64,000 bases of DNA. Origin: CAYJAZ01 sp964371865. GTDB lineage: Bacteria > Desulfobacterota > Desulfovibrionia > Desulfovibrionales > Desulfovibrionaceae. Shown here piece after piece: positions 53,501 to 61,700 of the stretch; within the stretch, counting starts at the first letter, position 1; every line of letters starts with the position of its first letter. The position numbers and the translations under genes were made by a program. The notes beneath the pieces were generated by a model. That model had not been told where the DNA came from, did not search any database, and saw only the letters and a program-made list of their open reading frames with translations. The stretch is from the NCBI GenBank assembly GCA_964371865.1, contig CAYJOR010000004.1, positions 32,017-96,016 on the forward strand. Reading direction: 5' to 3'.

Positions 53501-54781
53501 GCTCAAATCCAAAGTTCCAGCAGTAACATTAACTACTGAATAACGTGAATCTTTAAGCGTACCGGCACTTTGTACAGAGCCAACAGTAAAGTCATCACCT
53601 ACATTAAGGGTAGCAGTTCCACCGGCAGCAAGAATACCCTCCCCGTTTGCAAGAGTAAGAGACTTAGCACTGCCGCCGTCAGATAATGTAAGTGTGGCAT
53701 TACCACCGTCTTTAGAGTTTTCCTCATCATAATCAAAAGCTTTACCGCCGGTTACGGTAATGTCATTGGCATCAATTTTTTGCTCAAATGTAGTGTTATC
53801 GGTATAAGCAACATTATCCACAGTGGCATTACCACCGGTTACGCTTATATTTCCTGATGCGCCTTCAGCAAAAGCGACATGCGTAAATGTATTCTCACCG
53901 CCGATTGTGGAGATATTGCCGTCAACGGTGATTAATTGATCGTCAGCACCGGCTAGATTTAAATTACGGCCTTCTATGTTAGCATTAAGGGTAAGGGCAT
54001 TCTCTGTGTTAAAGGCTACATCTGTCATACTAAGGGCAACTTTGGTTCCCTCGGTGGTTTCTAGAATAAAAAATGCACCAGTATCTCCAACTATAATGGT
54101 TTGCTTTTCCCCTTTGCCAGCTGTGCCGGAAATGGATAATTCATCACCATGCACGTTTACAGTACCGAGCACACTTAACACAGCGGTGCCGGAATTGTTG
54201 GCGTCTAAAGTAATGTTACCTTGAACATTAACAGTACCTAGAACGCTTAACGCAGCGGTGCCGGAATTGTTGGCGTCTAAAGTAATGTTACCTATAACAT
54301 TATGGGTTGTACCGGCAACAACTTCGTAAGTGCTTGCAGAGTTATTATCATTATAACTAAAAATCGTTAACTCATCGCTGCTAAAAGTATCAACGCCAGC
54401 ATCGCCGGCTTTAGTAGAAACTTTGAACGAGTCGGTAAAATAATACCCACCAATAAACACTTCGCCTAATGTAATGTTTTCAGCACCAATAGTAATGGTG
54501 TTGTTAGTACCTGTGGCAGTATCGGCAGTGTCGATGTTAGAGCCTAGGGCAGCGTTGGCATTAGGTGCAGCAGTAGGATCAGTACCACCAACAATAATGT
54601 TTGTGATGCTGCCAGAAAATTCCACATTCTCAGCAGCAGCAACGCCTACGCCACCAACGATAGAGCCAGCGACGAGTGTACCGACCACGGCGAGGCTACC
54701 GAAGGTGTTTAAAAGGTGACATTTTTTTAAGACGGCTTTGTAGCGATTTTTTAAATTTCCAATAGCGTTCTTGGTAAGCAT
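47579..54781 (-). CDS. Giant autotransporter C
   Basis: This 2400-residue protein would be the largest surface protein in the window. The family leader is NLKNRYKAVLKKC, followed by a hydrophobic segment and cleavage near VGVAAA. The passenger is a long beta-helix-like chain with many units such as TLDLSNASLNADENAN and LTIEGSKLRNTG, low in Cys and with few aromatic residues. The last 280 residues form the barrel, from GIGVWLAPLYEWNTGSGF to the terminal RYEF. The gene is visibly richer in G+C than its neighbours, with many GCC, ACC and GGC codons, which suggests different origin or selection. A probable adhesin or biofilm protein. Confidence 0.9.
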   Translation of the reverse strand: MLTKNAIGNLKNRYKAVLKKCHLLNTFGSLAVVGTLVAGSIVGGVGVAAAENVEFSGSITNIIVGGTDPTAAPNANAALGSNIDTADTATGTNNTITIGAENITLGEVFIGGYYFTDSFKVSTKAGDAGVDTFSSDELTIFSYNDNNSASTYEVVAGTTHNVIGNITLDANNSGTAALSVLGTVNVQGNITLDANNSGTAVLSVLGTVNVHGDELSISGTAGKGEKQTIIVGDTGAFFILETTEGTKVALSMTDVAFNTENALTLNANIEGRNLNLAGADDQLITVDGNISTIGGENTFTHVAFAEGASGNISVTGGNATVDNVAYTDNTTFEQKIDANDITVTGGKAFDYDEENSKDGGNATLTLSDGGSAKSLTLANGEGILAAGGTATLNVGDDFTVGSVQSAGTLKDSRYSVVNVTAGTLDLSNASLNADENANTLLGDYILSTTSTLKVNDLTIEGSKLRNTGTGASGEIIFGDAAGAKLDVDGTLILSGGVGAGSVSAANVKVATKNLNIGDGLTLEAGIFTFDTDGGTISGAAENTDLTIDGSTVNVGVNEGSDTVNVTFNTALTHSNGFLNVNVGDSLTATDGAAYSDATDVFVNIAGTLDLSKAAVNKDGIEDVLAGKYTLGDTGSDDLSMLVVENLTIGALALTADPAGAGEISFGENYANGMLVVEDTLTITDDYDGNSFAGNIMTTTLKNEAANFTAGTLIFSSNDTVADNITQNLSISNAAAMTVGVADTDLASGTTTLAADKILNITATNGLEVLKGATLDVTKGTLTVDDGKEGTSGFSDESFGTIKIDHANIGLNETTLVYNGDANSLYEKYTGELMVTGIAEGTFITLEDYSTLKEKYIIGNNATLNLLNVKFLNDLVLDKLTIGTAAVDSEVSIGTGEVSNGGTMTAGTVLGDGKTSIVITNNSTLNITGEANEGALFFNHVTGTVKVEEGTLNLGNANTASTLATGVALGDSTANTIGALNIVGDVDMGANIIDSLGTGINTVSVTSGTLSAGFDLDANDNLNVIATTTAATATASGTLGNINIKGGHTNMSSATVNVNTVGVTALGDVNLTSQASSAILDVNASGTTAADLTVLGALTSDAYSEINVIGGDLEGENATLTLKKGGEIAGKVLVQSGTAGDAALNLAGGNFTIDSVDLKKGENDNGALKLSVTDGSEVSIGSLSATFGVVNVENASVKVIDSYGSNHAEITIGSGGTLDLSNIYVNPSDITGTHFIDGGTLNIGNLTIDSSNLVGTDDIGDVMDAQIGFDHTNGGTLITDTLTFSDDEGMIEFDQTKMTIQTKTLAAPSLTDANYAVVLGAGQDMVFSGGGAIQTNLTADGGQVVIGLDEGEDGTATPAVTTTLAADKILNIVTADGLYVKEGNHLNALGTLKVADGGFNVDGTGQLTVKAAAFGKFTVDEVTKAITQDDTDATVHDKYFGDLVINGVGDVANPTKITLDSYNKFLVGGSSALIEGTNSTLLFEGTTLDLTGKTLDNLQGGTNTGGQGINIGTGLANSGGKVTTDHLIQDMSVPKSLVISDGTTVQLQGQTVGVAAHEGDVVVQSDSGFETGVTGAGGLAKQAAVVTGAITLAEGSSGYVAHSDSTIQGGIVEATGSNNSGAIEVKAGATLSIGTFSARESINTPRADLKLETGSTVFANNITVDKLNVVNSIIDAEGTFTAQGGSVSGSVSAQELALSNVTFFGTEEYSAHVDVGSSTIDGFIISDPLFDGAEPYTTLADANASILNLGEVTFGTGASVGLIAAQNSLIATGKNSDSAQTDLQHAIDKGIITWGSGTNADGTRTANTSAALGVYSTLQMGDNSGTGNTTLLVDGDYYTEGAGAAQVLKDSNGVTVLDSTGIVGGGLATNTAYFGANSLLIIDASESGIDMTDANHVAINGVAGATNTELKVYNDATTDTADARIHIVGGQAGKLRVLNNFNVDGNTITTALWDANAITTTTDALTVFDIASTINGEVVISLTADAKAALPMLRDEIADYYNTNILGVDGSGLDTSLSAEAGQYFLSSAIERVNVEALGAKRMVATIEGAAMMGALGGVGKGAMESAMAMGDVIIEHSSLIGSSTQDGNTGSVTMNNDEITTEVGINGGSMAEKAGIGVWLAPLYEWNTGSGFKGGSLEHDYDMGLGGIALGVDFTNTIGAESAYRIGLAMNVGGGYSDSTGDFNETNNDFDFWGISAYSAFQKENFVGTLDFGFTSTANELTQNLPVTMGMGNLNADVDAFAFSAGLNLEYTFNTSFMDITPHVGVRFMSVTTEKYDIDSSLGRVASVDEDTQNVWYLPVGVTFNTDIESSNGWKVTPKLDLGFIVSAGDLDANSNAKFTGVPGTLESSLENVDSFAFNGGLGFELVNEESDISIGLNYNLTAGEKDTSHKIFASFRYEF
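54149..54292 (-). repeat. Two-copy 72-bp tandem repeat in autotransporter C
   Basis: The strings GCGGTGCCGGAATTGTTGGC and TCTAAAGTAATGTTACC recur exactly 72 bases apart. The repeat codes for 24 residues (ITLDANNSGTAxLSVLGTVN plus VxGN). Only a few substitutions separate the units, so the duplication is recent, and it preserves the frame. Confidence 0.8.
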
Positions 54782-55037
54782 AAAATCTCCTCAAGTAGTT
54801 AGGTTAACTTGAAATTGGATATGATTAAATTGTTCATAAATAATACCGTTAAAGTTGAATTTTGTCAATATTTTAGCCAAATAAGATTTTTAAACATGGC
54901 TTTTCATTTGACAAAATATGTTTTGATTTTACCTTATTAGAATAAATATTTAAGAGCGTAGGGTGATGCAATATGGTATGGCTATAACTAAAATGTGCGT
55001 CAAAAAACTTTCTTTTTAGATTACTACTTCCACCCAC

Positions 55038-55080
55038 AAAAAAACCTCAAGCCTCTGCTTTTTGCAGAGGAGTGAGGGTT
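55038..55080 (-). terminator. Terminator of autotransporter D
   Basis: GCAGAGG and CCTCTGC form the core stem, with TGAGG/CCTCA outside. A T-run follows on the minus strand (A-run at 55037-55044 on the plus strand), 30-70 bases after the stop. Confidence 0.75.
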
Positions 55081-55109
55081 TCTTTATTTTTTTATTTCAA
55101 ACTAAGCTT

Positions 55110-57761
55110 TTAGAATTTATATGTCCACATAACATTACCGCTATGCACTTCTTGTTCTGAGCCAAATTCAGCATTATAGTTAAAGCGTAAAGTGTGGTTA
55201 TTTTTATTCACTTCAAAGCCAAGGTTTGCAAGGAAAGTTGAATCATCTTCGCTTGCTTGTGTTGTGTAATCATAGCCTAATAAGTGGAAATCATTTTCAA
55301 AATCATCGCCTGTAAGTTTTTGGCGTAAGCCCACACCAGCAAGAAGAGCTATTGTGTTATTCTCACTCATAAACCATTCACTACGCCAATTAAGTTTTGC
55401 AGCTGCGTAGAAAGCAGAATAATTGCTGTCGTTGTAATTCATGTTATAAATTGAATATGCTGAACCCCAATCAAGCGCATAATCATCACTTTGAATATTG
55501 AGATAGTTTACGCCAATTTCAGGTGTAAGGCTGTGCATTGAATTTTCATTTGAGGCAACATCCCACACATAGCCAGTGTTTAGTGCAAGGTAGAGGGCTT
55601 TGCTATCATAAGAAGAAGCTGTGCTTGCTAAAATTCCATTTACAAGGTCATAATCATTTTCCATTTCACTGAGCGCACCAGTTGCTTGTCCAATAATATA
55701 CCATTGTGGCATAATTTTATAAGTTGCGTGTAAGCCTAAAGCGTAAGAGCTTAGTTCACTATCTAAATTCATAAGCGTGGAATCAAATTTTGAAGAGTTG
55801 AAATCGAAATGCCCACCGAATGAGAATTTATCACTCACATTATAACTTGCACCAAGCATGATACCTTTAGCATCGCCGTCATAATTATAGTGTCTATTGT
55901 CCATTGAAGATGCGTATGGTTTGAGGAAAATTTGCCATTTACTACTAGTGTTCGCCACTTCTGAACCTGCTGCCATACCACTCAAACCATTTTGTGCAAG
56001 AAGCTTTGCATAAATATCTTCATAGCTTGCTTGAGTGAGTTCTTTTGAAGCATTGCCTGCTTGCAATTGCACAGTTTTAAGTAAAGCAGAAGATGTTATT
56101 GAACCAGGTGTTGTTTCATCGTTTATATTTGATTCCATACGAACAGTAGCATTTGCTGTGCTTGTGCCTGTTATAACAGCTTTAAAAAATGGAACTTCTG
56201 TGGTTATTGTGCCTATATCGCTAAGAAGAAAATCAACATTTGCATTGTTCGACACAATAAAATGTTCAAAATCATAGTTTACACCAAATTCAAAGCTATC
56301 TCCCACCTCTTTTGGACGAAGAATAATAGTCGCACTTGATAAATCAATAGCACCACCAACACTATAACCAAAAACAGCATTGTTTACAGTCCAATCTTGC
56401 AAGGTAGTTGCCCAAGTGCCAACGGAATATTTTCCTGTGCTACCGAATCCCTGAAAGGCATAAGCTTCAAAGGCAGAGCCAGTTCCTGAAGTTAGCTCTA
56501 TGATGCCATAATTATTGAAAGTATATGCTCCACCGCTTGTTGAAGCTATTCCTACTGCCATTCCATCTCCTGTAGCAGTAGCTTTTATTGTTCCATAGTT
56601 ATTTAAAGAGTTTGCGTATCTGGTATTTGTGATCATTCCTACTGCCTTTCCTTCACCATCAACAGTGGCTTCTATTGTGCCATAGTTAGCGACCGTAACA
56701 TTGCCACCAACTGCTCGCATGCCGTAAGCATAGTCGTCACTTGTATCACCTGTATTTTTAACAATTATTGTATTTCTATTTATGAGGGTATTACTTGTTA
56801 TGGTATTCTCAGTATACATTCCTATACTCCCAGAACCGTTACTACTACTAACTTCGATTATCCCATCATTAATGAGGCTAGCTGTGTCAGCTGCATAGGA
56901 GTGTATACCATAAGTGCTGTTGTAACCTGTAGCTATTATCTTATTTGTATTTATAAGAGTATGTGTTCCAGTGGGTAACCCCCCCGTAAAATACACTCCT
57001 TTTGCCACACTGTTAAGACTTGTAATATCTATTATACCATCATTTTGAACAGTAGCTGTTCCATCGCTATCGACCAGTATTCCATAAGCGGCAGAAGGGT
57101 CAGAAGGGGGATTGCCACTTGCTGTTACTTTTATTTGATTTGTATTGTTGATCGTGTTTACTCCATCCCCCTCTGCATACATTCCGTGTGCAATGGAGCC
57201 CTCTTCCAAAGTAAAAACCTCAATCACACCACTATTGCTAAGTGTATTCATCTCAGTTCCATGGCTATACAATCCGTAGGCTTTTGCGTACTTGTCTGTT
57301 GTATTTATTGTAATATTGCTACTATTATTAAGCGTGCTTGCTGTAGCTTCGGCATACATACCAAAAACAAAGCCCTTTATAGCCGTATTTTCTATATTGA
57401 TTTCGCCCGTATTGCTAAAAGTATAGTCCTCACTAGAATTACCAAACATACCCACAAGCGCGTTAGCACCCATGTTTTTAAAAGGCTCAACATACTCTAT
57501 TCCATCTTGAATTATGCCTTCATTTGTAAGTTTATTAGTATTGTAATAATTTACATGAGGTAAATTAGCTTGCTCTGTGCCATCAGTTGCATCCATACCA
57601 GCAATTGTTGTGGCTGCTGGATTTGTTGCCGAAAAGGCTGATAATGGCATCACGCACATTGTTGCAAGAGCAAGCGTGCCAAAAGTGTTTATAAGGTTAC
57701 ACTTTTTCAAAACAGCCATATAACGATTTTTCAAATTTGATAAAGCATTTTTACTTTGCAT
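55110..57761 (-). CDS. Autotransporter D
   Basis: This 883-residue protein has the family leader (MQSKNALSNLKNRYMAVLKK), a hydrophobic segment and cleavage near AFSA. The passenger (about residues 60-480) is built of about nine repeats of the form AYGMYAEG-NTLSNSGVIEV, alternating YG(I/L/M) and NYGTIEAT units, a beta-helix pattern. The barrel fills the last 285 residues (SSKWQIFLKPYASSMDN to the final WTYKF) and is less like the others, closer to a different autotransporter subfamily. The start at 57761 has GGGAAGAAAA upstream. Confidence 0.88.
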   Translation of the reverse strand: MQSKNALSNLKNRYMAVLKKCNLINTFGTLALATMCVMPLSAFSATNPAATTIAGMDATDGTEQANLPHVNYYNTNKLTNEGIIQDGIEYVEPFKNMGANALVGMFGNSSEDYTFSNTGEINIENTAIKGFVFGMYAEATASTLNNSSNITINTTDKYAKAYGLYSHGTEMNTLSNSGVIEVFTLEEGSIAHGMYAEGDGVNTINNTNQIKVTASGNPPSDPSAAYGILVDSDGTATVQNDGIIDITSLNSVAKGVYFTGGLPTGTHTLINTNKIIATGYNSTYGIHSYAADTASLINDGIIEVSSSNGSGSIGMYTENTITSNTLINRNTIIVKNTGDTSDDYAYGMRAVGGNVTVANYGTIEATVDGEGKAVGMITNTRYANSLNNYGTIKATATGDGMAVGIASTSGGAYTFNNYGIIELTSGTGSAFEAYAFQGFGSTGKYSVGTWATTLQDWTVNNAVFGYSVGGAIDLSSATIILRPKEVGDSFEFGVNYDFEHFIVSNNANVDFLLSDIGTITTEVPFFKAVITGTSTANATVRMESNINDETTPGSITSSALLKTVQLQAGNASKELTQASYEDIYAKLLAQNGLSGMAAGSEVANTSSKWQIFLKPYASSMDNRHYNYDGDAKGIMLGASYNVSDKFSFGGHFDFNSSKFDSTLMNLDSELSSYALGLHATYKIMPQWYIIGQATGALSEMENDYDLVNGILASTASSYDSKALYLALNTGYVWDVASNENSMHSLTPEIGVNYLNIQSDDYALDWGSAYSIYNMNYNDSNYSAFYAAAKLNWRSEWFMSENNTIALLAGVGLRQKLTGDDFENDFHLLGYDYTTQASEDDSTFLANLGFEVNKNNHTLRFNYNAEFGSEQEVHSGNVMWTYKF

Positions 57762-57977
57762 TTTTCTTCCCTAGTTCTATATGTTAAATTTTATAATTCA
57801 CTGTAAAAAACATAAACTAACTTAGAATATAAAGCAAGTTATACTAAAATGTATTTATGATATTTAACTGATTTTTTGTTTTAGCCATCTTAGAAAAACT
57901 TCCTTTTCATACCCGACTTTTGAACTTATACGGATTTTCTTTTCAGGACCACGATCTAGGCTATCTAGATTACATAA

Positions 57978-58028
57978 CCCTAATCTCTGTAATTTCCCCT
58001 GATTTTCGGGATATTACAGGGATTAGGG
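57978..58028 (-). terminator. Long hairpin after the transposase end
   Basis: CCCTAATCTCTGTAAT pairs with ATTACAGGGATTAGGG with one mismatch, and TCCC/GGGA extends the stem. It directly follows the transposase C-terminal fragment on the minus strand and is likely the 3' end of the insertion element. Confidence 0.55.
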
Positions 58029-58040
58029 CGCACCTCATCC

Positions 58041-58109
58041 TTATGAAGTCAAGAAGATTGCTTTTTTTATGTTGTACGCCATCGCTATCAGGTGAAGTTC
58101 GGCATTCAC
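58041..58109 (-). pseudogene. C-terminal piece of an IS5-family transposase
   Basis: The minus strand codes for VNAELHLIAMAYNIKKAIFL and then a TAA at 58041-58043, which looks like the last helix of IS5/IS1182-type transposases. It is not in frame with the N-terminal piece across the duplicated 55 bases, so the copy is broken here or misassembled. Confidence 0.6.
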
Positions 58110-58319
58110 TGAATCTCAAAAATGACAGCCTATCAAGCAAAGTTTGCTCAGTAGCGGGATCGCTNNNNNNNNNNNNNNNNNNNNNNNNNNNNNNNNNNNN
58201 NNNNNNNNNNNNNNNNNNNNNNNNNNNNNNNNNNNNNNNNNNNNNNNNNNNNNNNNNNNNNNNNTGAATCTCAAAAATGACAGCCTATCAAGCAAAGTTT
58301 GCTCAGTAGCGGGATCGCT
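58110..58319. other. Assembly gap of 100 N flanked by an identical 55-base sequence
   Basis: 58165-58264 is N. The 55 bases before it (58110-58164) are identical to the 55 bases after it (58265-58319). Such duplicated ends arise when two contigs overlap by one k-mer but are joined with a fixed gap, so the true gap length may be zero or unknown. Both copies code for the same part of a transposase. Confidence 0.85.
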
Positions 58320-58544
58320 GAGGTTATACCAACGTTGTAAAAGGAGAATTTTAAACATCGCAAGCGCAGGATATGCTGGATTGTCAACAGCATTTGACTT
58401 TCTGTTGAGCTTTTTCTTCAAAAACTGTGAAATTTTCGTCCAATCAATCAAGCAGTCAACTCTATCCAAAAACTTGTTTGCTTTCTTTTTGCTATTTATA
58501 GCATTATCAGCGATTGTAAACTGTTTGCTATTTCTGCTTATCAT
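58265..58544 (-). mobile_element. N-terminal piece of an IS5-family transposase
   Basis: From the ATG at 58544 (AAGGAG upstream) the minus strand codes for about 93 residues, including FLDRVDCLIDWTKISQFL and NPAYPALAMFKILLLQRWYN, then TEQTLLDRLSFLRF. This is the N-terminal domain of IS5/IS1182-type transposases. It then runs into the assembly gap. No clear terminal inverted repeats were found by eye at either end. Confidence 0.8.
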
Positions 58545-58699
58545 AAATCTATCTCCTTGTTTATAAAGAAGATTTTAATATAAAAAACTAAGAAATACAA
58601 TTAATAATTATGCAGAGGTCTTAAAACTACGAAAATAAAAACTATTATCAATATGCTGCTTAACCTAGTGTACTGTTTTTTGTTGCAGGATCAATATAA

Positions 58700-58725
58700 G
58701 GCATCTGAGAAATACCTCAGATGCC
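58700..58725 (-). terminator. Terminator of autotransporter E
   Basis: GGCATCTGAG and CTCAGATGCC form a perfect 10-bp stem just beyond the stop on the minus strand, the equivalent of the hairpin behind autotransporter A at 25230. The TAGAGTCTGTTTCTAA between stop and hairpin again resembles the MITE-like end. Confidence 0.65.
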
Positions 58726-58762
58726 TTCATTTGTGTAAGATAATCAGTGTTAGAAACAGACT

Positions 58763-61700
58763 CTAGAATTTATAAGTAAATCCTACATTAACTCCATGAC
58801 TTGTTTCATGTTTAGAGGCTTGTAAGTCGTAGTTTAGTCCAAAACTTAAGTTTTCTTTTGCTACTTCTACTCCAACACCGCCTTTGAATGCAAAAGAATC
58901 AATATTATCAGTCTTGTAAGTTGCTGTTCCTATAACAGATGGAATTGATGTTCTACTTGTCGCTTCCATATCACCGAAAGATGCAACTACGCCGATATCT
59001 GCTTTAGGAGTAATCGCCCAACCGCTTTCTGTCACGATATCTTTTGAGAAAGTCACACCTACAGGAATTGAGACGATTCCTTGATTGTCGCTCGCTGTTT
59101 GAGTGATAATACCGCCATTGCTTGTTGTATTATAGTTGTCGGTATGAATATTGGTGTAGCGTATACCTGCATGTGGTGTGATATCAACATGTTGAGTTTC
59201 AAAAGTATATTCGCCTGTCACGCCGATAGTAAAGATTTGTGAATCGATATCCGACTTTATATCCGCCATTTGTAATTGAGTAGGGATTTCATTTTTCACG
59301 TCATTATTAACGGCAGTATAGCCCATATCCGCAGTGATTGTGAAATCGTTTAGGAACATAGAACCATAGAGAGATACACCTAAGAAATCGAAATCATTCG
59401 TAGTTTTGTTGAAATCACCGTTTGAAGTTAAAGAGCCTGCACCTACATTCATAGCAAGACCAAGACGATATTGATTATTGAAAGTATAATCCGAACCAAG
59501 TGTAATTCCTGCTAAGTCAGAAGAGTATCCGGATTCAAAAGCTCCGTAATTTCTACCGCTTGCATGGGTGTGACTGTAAAGAGGCGTAGCCCACACAGCA
59601 AAACCATTATTGATAGAATATTGTTCAGATCCTGCGGATAAACCATTATTTTGATAATCACTTAAACTTTCACTATAGATTTCTTGATTTGAATTAGCTG
59701 AATCTGCACGTGCTTGAAGTGTACTTCCAAAAGTATTTATTAGTTGATATCCAGTTGAAGCAGTTCCTGAAATTGCGCCGAGTTGGAATAAACCTTCCAT
59801 AGTAGAAATGGCAAGTTTTGAATTAGTTCTGCCTAAAAAGCTATCATCCATAGCACGAGAGAGGAGAGCGATAGAATCTTGAGGGCTATTTACATCAGCC
59901 ACTTTTGCTAATTCTGGCATAAGATTAGCAGTAGGCAATTGCATAAGTGGGAAGCTTTTTAGAAGGTCTTCAGTACTATTGGCAGAAATCTTTACGGAAT
60001 ACGAGCCTGTAGTGGTATCGAAATCAGCAACTTTTGCAATCTGCAAAGCGGAAGAAGAAGTGAGATTCGTTTCGTCCCAACCACCAGCGGCAATGGAGCT
60101 TCCTGCATCATTAAATCCTTTAACTATTGCAATAGTATCACCGCTTACCGCTCCTGTGACATACAACTTTGCATCGGCGTCAACTGTAAGTTTGCCATTA
60201 GTGGCAGTTAAGGCGGCATTTTCGCCCACGCCTGTGGCATTAACTACAAATAAGGAGTCAGCGGCAAATACGGCACTATTAACATTTGCAGCATTTATAT
60301 GTATAGCTGAACCATCAACTATGATACTGCCACCAATGGAATCATCTCCTAATCTGTGAGGACTTGCAAAAAAGATTGCCGCTGTAACATCACTACCCCA
60401 AGTGTACTGGCTTTCACTAAAGATGTCTTCTACATTGGCACGGTTGCCTTCACCAAACAAAGCATAAGAGTTTTGGGCTACGATGAAATTACTTGTTATG
60501 GCATTATTAAAAATTTTATTATAAATGCTAGCACTTGCTTCTCGTATATCATCTGTGCCTTGCCATTTATTAAAACTATGCACTGTGGAGTCAGCAAAAC
60601 GCACTTCCCCTGTAGTAAGTAATGTAGCACCCATGCCATCAGTATCTTCGCCCACGGTGATTATTGTGCTATAATCACTATTAAAAGTATCGACAGCGAA
60701 AATTGCATTGTTTTTTACATTTATGGTGTCTACGCTGGCACCTGCGCTACTAGTCATAGTGTTTACTGTAAGATTTCCAGCAATGTTAACAGTGCCAGCA
60801 TTATAAATCTCGCCACTTATGCTACCCGCACCAAGGTTTATAATGTTATTGTTTACGAGATTTCCGTTAACTAACTCACCAGCGGCATCACCCTCACCTG
60901 TAAGTGTAAGTGTGCCATTATTAGTAACGTTACCGTTCACACCGCCAAGAACTGCCGTGCGCCCTGCGGCAAAAGTTCCGCCGTCAGGGTTTATACTGTC
61001 AGCACCAAGCACAACATTATTTGGCATGCTTGCACCATCCAGAATATTTTTTAAGTAGGTATTAGTCGTTGTAATGCCAACATCTTTAAGTTCAACAGTA
61101 CCACTTCCTATCATGGCATTCGTTCTAAAATCAGTTAAGAAATTATTATAATCAGTATAATCCATGGTGATAAAGTCTACTATTAAAGCAAGGTTACCTT
61201 CATTATCCAGCTTTTTCCCTATGCTGCTGTTGACTCTATATGTTCCATCTTGGTTAATACTACCAAACCCATCAAGCCCGAATAAAAGTTCACCCTTTTC
61301 CTCTATGGCAAACTTAGTTGCACCTGAATCTACTATCAAAGTACTGTCTCTACCCACATCAAATGTACCGCTGGTGATGATTAGTGAACCGCCAGAATTA
61401 ATACTTAATACTCCACCAGAAGGAGCTTCACCGGCAATAAATCCACCGTTAAGATTAAGCACTCCCCCATCATTCACTTGCACAAGGCCGCCTGTCTGCT
61501 CAAACTTAGCGTCCTCGATTACTCCACTTCCGAAAGTGCCGGAACCTAAAGTCATCAAAATATTGTTCACAGTGACAAGACCAACACCATGTAAAGCGTT
61601 GTTTAAGTAAAATGTATTAGAGCCTATATCCCCAGATGTTATATTTACAGTATATTTATTAACACCGTTTCCTCTTATATTATCATCAAGGGTATAGGAA

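Noticed and set aside
47664..54719. Many long open frames on the plus strand opposite autotransporter C (for example 47664-48191, 51489-51968, 52317-52727)
   Set aside because: They are antisense shadows caused by the codon bias and repeats of the real gene, lack ribosome sites and have low-complexity products.
58116..58566. Open frames crossing the N block
   Set aside because: Translation through N is meaningless; only the parts outside the gap were used for the transposase calls.
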